Shown here: one piece after another, positions 58,260-64,000 of the stretch | Numbering within the stretch: the first letter of the stretch is position 1 | How the letters are laid out: the number at the start of each line of letters is the position of its first letter | NCBI GenBank assembly: GCA_008692225.1 | Contig: VICG01000002.1 | Location: 3,553,501-3,617,500 of the forward strand | Length of the DNA: 64,000 bases | Reading direction: 5' to 3' | Source of the DNA: Monilinia fructicola | Taxonomy: Eukaryota; Ascomycota; Leotiomycetes; Helotiales; Sclerotiniaceae | Translations under genes and position numbers: made by a program | The notes under the pieces: generated by a model | Database searches by the model: none | What the model was told of the DNA's origin: nothing | The model's input: the letters and a program-made list of their open reading frames with translations, nothing else

Positions 58260-60588
58260 CGTGTGACTATGATTGATCTACCTCTCCTTCCTTCTGCTAA
58301 CCACCATCTCTTGTTATAAGATCAGTATGCGACCGAATGCATTGAAAGGATTGATGGCAAGTGGCCAACACGCGCAAAGGCGGTTATTGAAATTGACGCG
58401 ACTTAATTTCCCGAGGAACAGATTTAACCCAAGGGATTCTCGATCTTTATAGAATAATAAAAGTGAGGAGTATTGTAGGGCGGTGGATGTGCGAATGTTG
58501 GCAGATGAGAAATAATTGATATGCGACAGATTTGAGGACTTTGTTTTGACGTTGGAGGTTGGTTCTTTCGTGAATATGTAAAATTGAAGTTATTGGAATG
58601 GAAGTTTGAATGAGTGAGTTGAGGTTCATTAGTACAGTATGGAATTTCTCGCTTTCCCAATAGGTTAGTAGTTAGATTTTGGAGAATCCATAATGGTGCT
58701 TAACCTAAATAGGGCATTACGTAAGAATTCAAGGGGATGGCAGGATGGCAGGATGGCCGGATGGCAGGTAAAGGTAAAGGTAACGGTAAGTAAAGCTAGA
58801 GGGACTTTATGTATTTTCTTTATTGTACAGTCAGATATCAAAGGTAAAGTTGTATCAATAGATACCTAGTAGGTATCGAGATGATAATTGTCTTGCTCTT
58901 GGTCGTGGCCTTTACTATTCACATCTTTCATCCTATTCTCTCTACTCGAGGATGATATGACATGATATGAATTGAAGGTGTTGCTAAGATTCATCATTGT
59001 AGGCAGATTGTAAGTCTGACTTACATAGAACTACAAGGAGAACTATGGCACTGTTGCTTGCTTACCTAGGACCTCTTGGAACACTTGAAAGGGGACAGAG
59101 AACATCAAGTCCGTTTTCAGTTTGAGACAATACAATACAATGCAATACGTCCCAAAGACTTCAAAAGAACTTAGAATCAAGAAGAGCACAGTTCATTGAT
59201 GGTGTCAAAGGGAATGGCTCACCCTAAGTAGTACTCAGTATTTAGATGAACTTGACTAGGGAGTTACCTAGGTATATCTAACATTGGGTTCAACACGACT
59301 AATACCACCTGATCAAAGGGCTTAGCTATGTGTATAATACATATGATGCGGTATAATACTTACAAACGTCAAACATATTCCAAGAACTAGGTGCCTATAA
59401 AATTTCAAGGGATTCTCCTGACACGTTTACAGATACTTGCTGATGTGGTCTTTGAGGCGGTCGAATGGATGAGAGTTCACCAGGTTTTTCCTCGTTATCT
59501 GAGCCACGAAACCCCTTATTTCTTTGTCCACCGTGGTCCTACGACTATGTTACATGAGTAGCACGTGCTCTCTTTTGTGTGGAGGATTCCGAAAGCTGGC
59601 ATTAAATTAGAGTGCTATAACCAGGATGAGAAAGCGATGAGATGAACGAAGAGGAGGTCTTATGTAAAACTGTGATATAATATCGTTGAAGAACTGAGGA
59701 TTTGTTACGAGCAAAAGGTTCTGCACAGAACCTTATTGACTGTGGTGCCAATCGACTTTGCCCAAAGGCCAGAGATTCTATTGCACACGATTTCTTGAGT
59801 GCCGCCCCTAGAATCAGAGTACGAAGATACTTGCCTCTTAATCTGGATGTCAAAGTAGAGATGACCTCGAGAAATTGGGTGGGAGATGGCGAAGAGGGCT
59901 GATGAGAACATCCAACTCAAACTTGCAATTGATTGAACATGAACGTATATCTATCGCCCCTATATTACACGAAATCCATACCGGGTATCACAAACCTTCA
60001 TCCTAGAATCAATCGTTCCTGCAAGACTCCGTCCATAATGACGTTTATAACACAACATTTCATTGCAGATGTAGAGAGCGTTGGATATTTTGATAAGTAG
60101 TGGGTAGGTATTGCGGCAGTGGTTGGTTGTTACACGATTTCCGTCCCTCTCCGTTGATATGTACGGCTTTGGGCATGGTAAATACGAGGAGCTCATGTGC
60201 GATTTGACAAGATCAGTTATGTATAGCACGTAAAATGAAAAAAAATGGAAATATTTTGCTCTTCTAGTAGAGTGTGGATGCAACGTCAACGAAAAAAGAG
60301 CAAATCAGGAACGCGTTATGTCGGTTTCCCAGGGGTCCTGATTTAAGGTATTGTACATATCTTAATTACTACTTCATAAGTTTTCCTTAGAGAATACACA
60401 ATGTATCATACAGATATAATAATTGCAAGCCATAATGTAAAAGAAAAGAAACGTGTTGTATACCATGCCACACTTAGGTATACAAGTCGTGGTATCTTGC
60501 CCATACTCCAAAGCAATACCCTTCACCTTCATAACACCATGACCATCATAATAGAACAAAAATGAACCAACCTGACGAAAAAAAAACT
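58260..60588. other. 2.3-kb spacer with microsatellite
   Basis: SET1 promoter side and 3' side of the 60589 gene. It contains GGATGGCA and GGTAAA repeat runs at about 58736-58792 and one TACCTAGGTA palindrome at 59275-59284. Overlapping ORFs on both strands at 59602-59920 have no recognised homology and no start context. Confidence 0.5.
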
Positions 60589-61991
60589 CTATTCAGTACC
60601 TCCAATAGTCATAACGAATTCCTCTTCATCCTCATCAAACTTAATCAAACACTCTGGTAAACCACATTTCAATGCTGGCTCCAATTCCTCATCGTCAACA
60701 TCAAAAGCATGCAAGAAATCCAACTTTTTGTATTCTGCTTCTCTTAAGTTTTCCTTTTGAGCAAAACGAGCTGGGGTAATGGTACTATCTGAATCATGAG
60801 ACAAGCTGCTGATTGAACGTGGTAACGTGGCAGATGCTTTCTTCTTCAAGCCAACAGAAGGGACATCTTTCTTCTGAAGACTATGGGAAGCCGATCTACC
60901 TTTGGTGTATCCAATGGTACTTCTAGAGTTAGCCGCTGCAGCTGTGGCACGCATAGTATTGTTTGTAACAGGGGCAAAAGTGGGCGTCTTTCTGCGTGTC
61001 AAGAAAGTTGATGCTGGTCTTGGAATCGCTGTTGATGGTCTCTTGAAAGGCTCCACTCCCGACCTTGGATGCGTAGACAGAGCGGATACAGCCCGGCGAG
61101 ATGCAATCGTTGCAGGACCTTTACTCTGAATTGCTGTTCTTGCTTTCTGCTCCTTGAGAACCATAGTCTTGGCTTGTTGTGCTGGGGCTCTCTTTTTCGG
61201 AATTCTGAATGTCTCGGGGACATCACCAACGGTCCAGTCCTCTTCCATTGATGCCAATATTTGCTCATCCGTCTTCTTTGCACGCTCAACAGATGACTTC
61301 TCTAAATCTCTCTCGAGTTTTGATTTACCACTCTTATCATTGGTATTATAGTAATCGCTGAGTGCTCCCTTGGTAAGATTTTCAGGCTTTAGCATATCGT
61401 AATTGAGACAACCAGTGGGGAAGACATCTGAGTCGTATGGGAGATCCTTAGATCGAGGTGGCATATATTCGACTTCAATATCTCTTAGAGGACTCTCATC
61501 TCCATGTACATCAATCTTAATCTTCTCCGAAACCTTGTGCTTGGGTCTGCGAGCACTTGTTTGTTTGGAAACAGTCTTCTCGACCTCTTTCTCAGGTGCG
61601 GGGCCTGCGGGGGTCTGGAATACTTTGGTTTTTGCATTGGTAGTTTTCATACCAAGAGGAGCTCTATTACGAGGGCCTATCACAAGTTAACCATTGATCT
61701 GACCACATAGCATAGAAAGTTCTTACCCATAGGTGTAATGAAAGCATTTTTATCAATTGTTGAATCTTTTCCTCCTAAACCTTTACCCTTTGTACCAAGT
61801 ACACTTCCCTTTCCTCCAAGCCCTCCTCCTGGTGCATTCTCATCATTCAATGGAAGCTTCAATGGTGTCTTGGGGAATCTATTTCCTGGAGTCTTTGGTT
61901 GTAAACTTCTTGTACCTTGATTGAGGGGTTTAGAAGCGGCGACTTGTTGATGGCCATGAACCAAATTCTCTTGATCGCGAGTTGCAAACAT
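60589..61991 (-). CDS. Unknown conserved-looking protein with securin-like short motifs
   Basis: Exons 61991-61727 and 61676-60589 with a 50-bp intron give 450 aa. I do not recognise a named domain. The N-terminus carries RDQENLV (KEN-like), KTPGNRFPKTPLKLPLNDEN and RAPLGMKTTNAKTKVFQTP, separated by a Gly/Lys-rich spacer. The middle has PPRSKDLPYDSDVFPTGCLNY, and the C-terminus is acidic (FDVDDEELEPALKCGLP, FDEDEEEF). A basic, Ser/Thr-rich stretch lies between. Basic N-terminus, acidic C-terminus and short degron-like motifs are the arrangement of fungal securins (Cut2/Pds1), but such motifs are short and the call is tentative. It is transcribed away from tropomyosin, with a 544-bp shared upstream region. 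Confidence 0.6.
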
Positions 61992-62535
61992 ATTGACTTG
62001 AATCTCTGTTACGATTCTTCTAATGTAATTTTGTCTTGAAGAATTGTATTACATCAGAATAAAAAAACGTTGTCGGCGCGTCTTCTATCGATCCCAAGTT
62101 GCTTTGATTTTGCGAAGTTCGAGTGATTGAAATATCAATGGCCACCTGCATGGATCATCAATCTATTTTGATTTGTTTCTACGGCAACCTGGACCTGGAA
62201 CTACTAGGTAACCTTAGTTGACTGAAGCCAACCTTACAAGGCGTCAAGGTTACAACTTACGTTACCCGTACTGTCCTAGAAGCTCTTCCCATATTTGGTA
62301 TCACACCCCCTTGCTCACAGACCAACCATTCACCCCTGTTTAAACGTTCGGTTGGCAATAGTACTCTCTGGTCTCTCACCCTTTACCCGTCTGCAACATT
62401 TCGTATAGTCGCAACTTCTTCAACTTCTTTCATACCATCAACACCAACCACTCCAAGTAACATATTCTTTGTGATATCAAACCTTCTTCTACTTAACCTC
62501 AATAACTCTTATTCAACAATCAATAAATCTCCAAA
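61992..62535. promoter_or_regulatory. Divergent promoter region, unknown gene / tropomyosin
   Basis: Spacer of 544 bp between two divergent starts. The tropomyosin side has a CT- and CAAC-rich leader (CTTCTTCAACTTCTTTC and CACCAACCACTCC), typical of highly expressed fungal genes. No TATA box is obvious. Confidence 0.5.
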
Positions 62536-63257
62536 ATGGATCGCATTAAGGAAGTAAGTAAGATCAATAAAACTAACCCCGCCATTTATGCCCCGAGACT
62601 GCGGAATCCTCATCTTCATTCGATCATAGTCGCCTGTTCTATTTACAAAGAAAATGTGCTGATTCTGATCTTTTTAGAAAATGAACACCCTCCGCATCGA
62701 GGCCGATGAAGCTACTGCAAAGGTCCAGGAGCTCCAGGAGAAGGTCAAGGTTCTCGAGCAAGAGAACCTCCAAAAGGAGCAAGAGATCACATCCCTTACA
62801 CACAAGAACAACTTGTTGGAAACTGAAGTCGAGAAATTAGAGAGCGGGATTAAGGAGGCCAAGGCTGTGGCAGAGGAAGGCACTCAACACGGTACACAGA
62901 ACGAAACTCTTCAACGAAGATTACAACTCTTGGAAGAGGAAGCTGAGGAAGCCGATAAGAACCTCCGCGAGACAAACGACAAGTAAGTGATCATATCTTG
63001 GACTCCCATGAGAATAGGGGGTTGGTTCATAAGCTTTGCACTTCTGCACATCTTCATATGCAAAGGAACATGAACTTATTCTAATGTGTCTCAGACTTCG
63101 TCAAACCGATGTCAAGGCCGGTCACTTCGAACGCAAGGTCCAGGCCCTCGAACAAGATCGCGATCAGTGGGAAGCAAAGTTCGAGGAGATGGCAAAGAAG
63201 TATGCTACTGTGCAAAAAGAATTGGAGGACTTCCAAGCGGAGATTGGCAACATTTAA
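62536..63257 (+). CDS. TPM1: Tropomyosin
   Basis: Coiled-coil protein that binds along actin filaments and supports actin cables, hyphal tip growth and cytokinesis. Exons 62536-62553 (18 nt, MDRIKE), 62678-62982 and 63095-63257 give 161 aa, the fungal tropomyosin length. Nearly the whole protein is an uninterrupted heptad pattern, with hydrophobic residues at a and d: KMNTLRIEADEATAKVQEL, KVKVLEQENLQKEQEI, LQRRLQLLEEEAEEADKNL and the conserved end HFERKVQALEQDRDQWEAKFEE. The short first exon is required for the normal N-terminus. Introns are 124 and 112 bp, longer than most in the window, a usual feature of highly expressed cytoskeletal genes. It converges on RRP17 with only 108 bp between the stops. 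Confidence 0.95.
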
Positions 63258-63365
63258 ATTGGGTTTTGAGTCACAGTGGACATTCTGTTCTAGAGATTTT
63301 GAGGTGCATGGGTTGCGGAATAATTACAGTTAAGCCTCGTATGCGCTGGCGGTGGTACGCTGTTT

Positions 63366-64000
63366 TTACATGATTTGCTTTTCGGTCCATATCGAAGTCA
63401 CATACCAAATACTACTGCGAGTTTTGATCGTGAAGTTGTTAATAGATTCCATTTTAATTATTACCTCGTCGTCGCGTCGCGCGTCTGCTGCGGCTCTGCT
63501 CCCAGACTTCTGCTTCTGTCTCGTCATCTTCCTTTCCGCCTTGGTTTCATATGTGAACTTCTTCTTTCGTGGTTTTTTGGGCCAAACTTTCTTGACCTTC
63601 TCTTCTTCTTTCGTGAACTTTCTCTTTGACTTCTCTGCACCATCATCACTATCGCCTTCATCTGCTGTCCTCTTGATTCCTTCTTTCGATATTTCTATAC
63701 CCTCAACTGTGACTGTTGTGTATTTATCCTCATCGATGTATTCCTCTTCGTGATCCACCACTTCTTCCTGTACATCTTCATCATTTTCCTCATCCTCTAT
63801 ACCTCCCCATTCATCTCCATCTTCATCCCCGCCATCGAATTTTTCGTTGACGTCCTGTAGCAGCGCATTTACAGCTTTAACATGCTCATTCAACTCCGCC
63901 CTCCTCTCTTCCCGCAACTAATATCAATAGATCAGTAACTGACCATGTCCAGGGCGACAGATAACCAACCTGCTTCCTCATAACAATCCTTTCCTCTCTA
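63366..64000 (-). CDS. RRP17: Rrp17/Nop25-like pre-rRNA processing protein, 5' part beyond the window
   Basis: Nucleolar protein for 60S subunit maturation; in yeast Rrp17 acts on the 5' end of 5.8S/25S precursors. The visible exons are 64000-63970 (partial) and 63917-63366 with a 52-bp intron. Joined, they read EERIVMRKQ-LREERRAELNEHVKAVN, the family core. A long acidic stretch (GGDEDGDEWGGIEDEENDE) is followed by the conserved basic end KKPRKKKFTYETKAERKMT, KQKSGSRAAADARR. The family usually stops near this point; here about 35 unrelated residues follow. A skipped splice (donor GTAATA after DARRDDE) or a consensus error may account for them. The start codon is outside the window. Confidence 0.85.

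Noticed and set aside
59602..59920. Overlapping ORFs on both strands, about 66-83 codons
   Set aside because: No motif, no conserved splice sites and no start context; at most a relic.
1..64000. CRISPR arrays, insertion sequences, operons or rRNA genes
   Set aside because: Nothing of this kind was seen; the window is eukaryotic and the repeats are micro- and minisatellites or decayed elements.

Overview
The window is nuclear DNA of a filamentous ascomycete. The evidence is short GT-AG introns of about 48-190 bp with CTAAC/CTAAT-like branch sites, AT-rich spacers several kb long, and recognisable fungal proteins. The Spa2, Set1, chitinase and ER-cyclophilin proteins look most like Leotiomycetes (Botrytis/Sclerotinia relatives), but that placement is an inference.

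Layout. At 1-7.7 kb, SPA2 (polarisome scaffold) converges on a Vps38/UVRAG-like gene. From 7.7 to 11.4 kb there is a gene-free AT-rich block holding degenerate repeats, a diverged direct repeat and a 546-bp near-palindrome. From 11.5 to 21.2 kb lie a five-exon gene for a secreted eight-cysteine protein, two paralogous genes of unknown function and a third unknown gene. From 21.5 to 23.5 kb a conserved pair, mitochondrial ribosomal protein SWS2 and an ER cyclophilin, is transcribed divergently. From 25.7 to 33.1 kb there is a second lineage-specific family: two genes and one broken relative, with another unknown gene on the opposite strand. At 34.5-36.9 kb lies a 15-exon MFS transporter. From 37 to 40 kb there are decayed coding remnants. 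A GH18 chitinase with a CBM1 lies at 41.6-43.2 kb. From 46.6 to 63.9 kb come a histidine phosphatase, an unknown basic protein, TRM112, SET1, an unknown protein with short securin-like features, tropomyosin and RRP17, which runs off the window end.

The conserved genes cover polar growth (SPA2, tropomyosin), endosome traffic and autophagy (Vps38), translation (SWS2, TRM112, RRP17) and chromatin (SET1). They form the backbone. Lineage-specific genes and repeats fill two gaps, about 8-21 kb and 24-41 kb.

Two general points matter for users. First, at least five otherwise intact genes (SPA2, cyclophilin, MFS transporter, SET1 and the unknown gene at 31.4 kb) each need single-base corrections, mostly in homopolymers, to read through. 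Consensus errors are the simplest explanation. Second, many real exons are very short (a start-codon-only exon, and exons of 9, 12, 14, 18 and 20 nt), so ORF-based annotation misses them. All exon boundaries given here were derived by hand from splice consensus and frame arithmetic.
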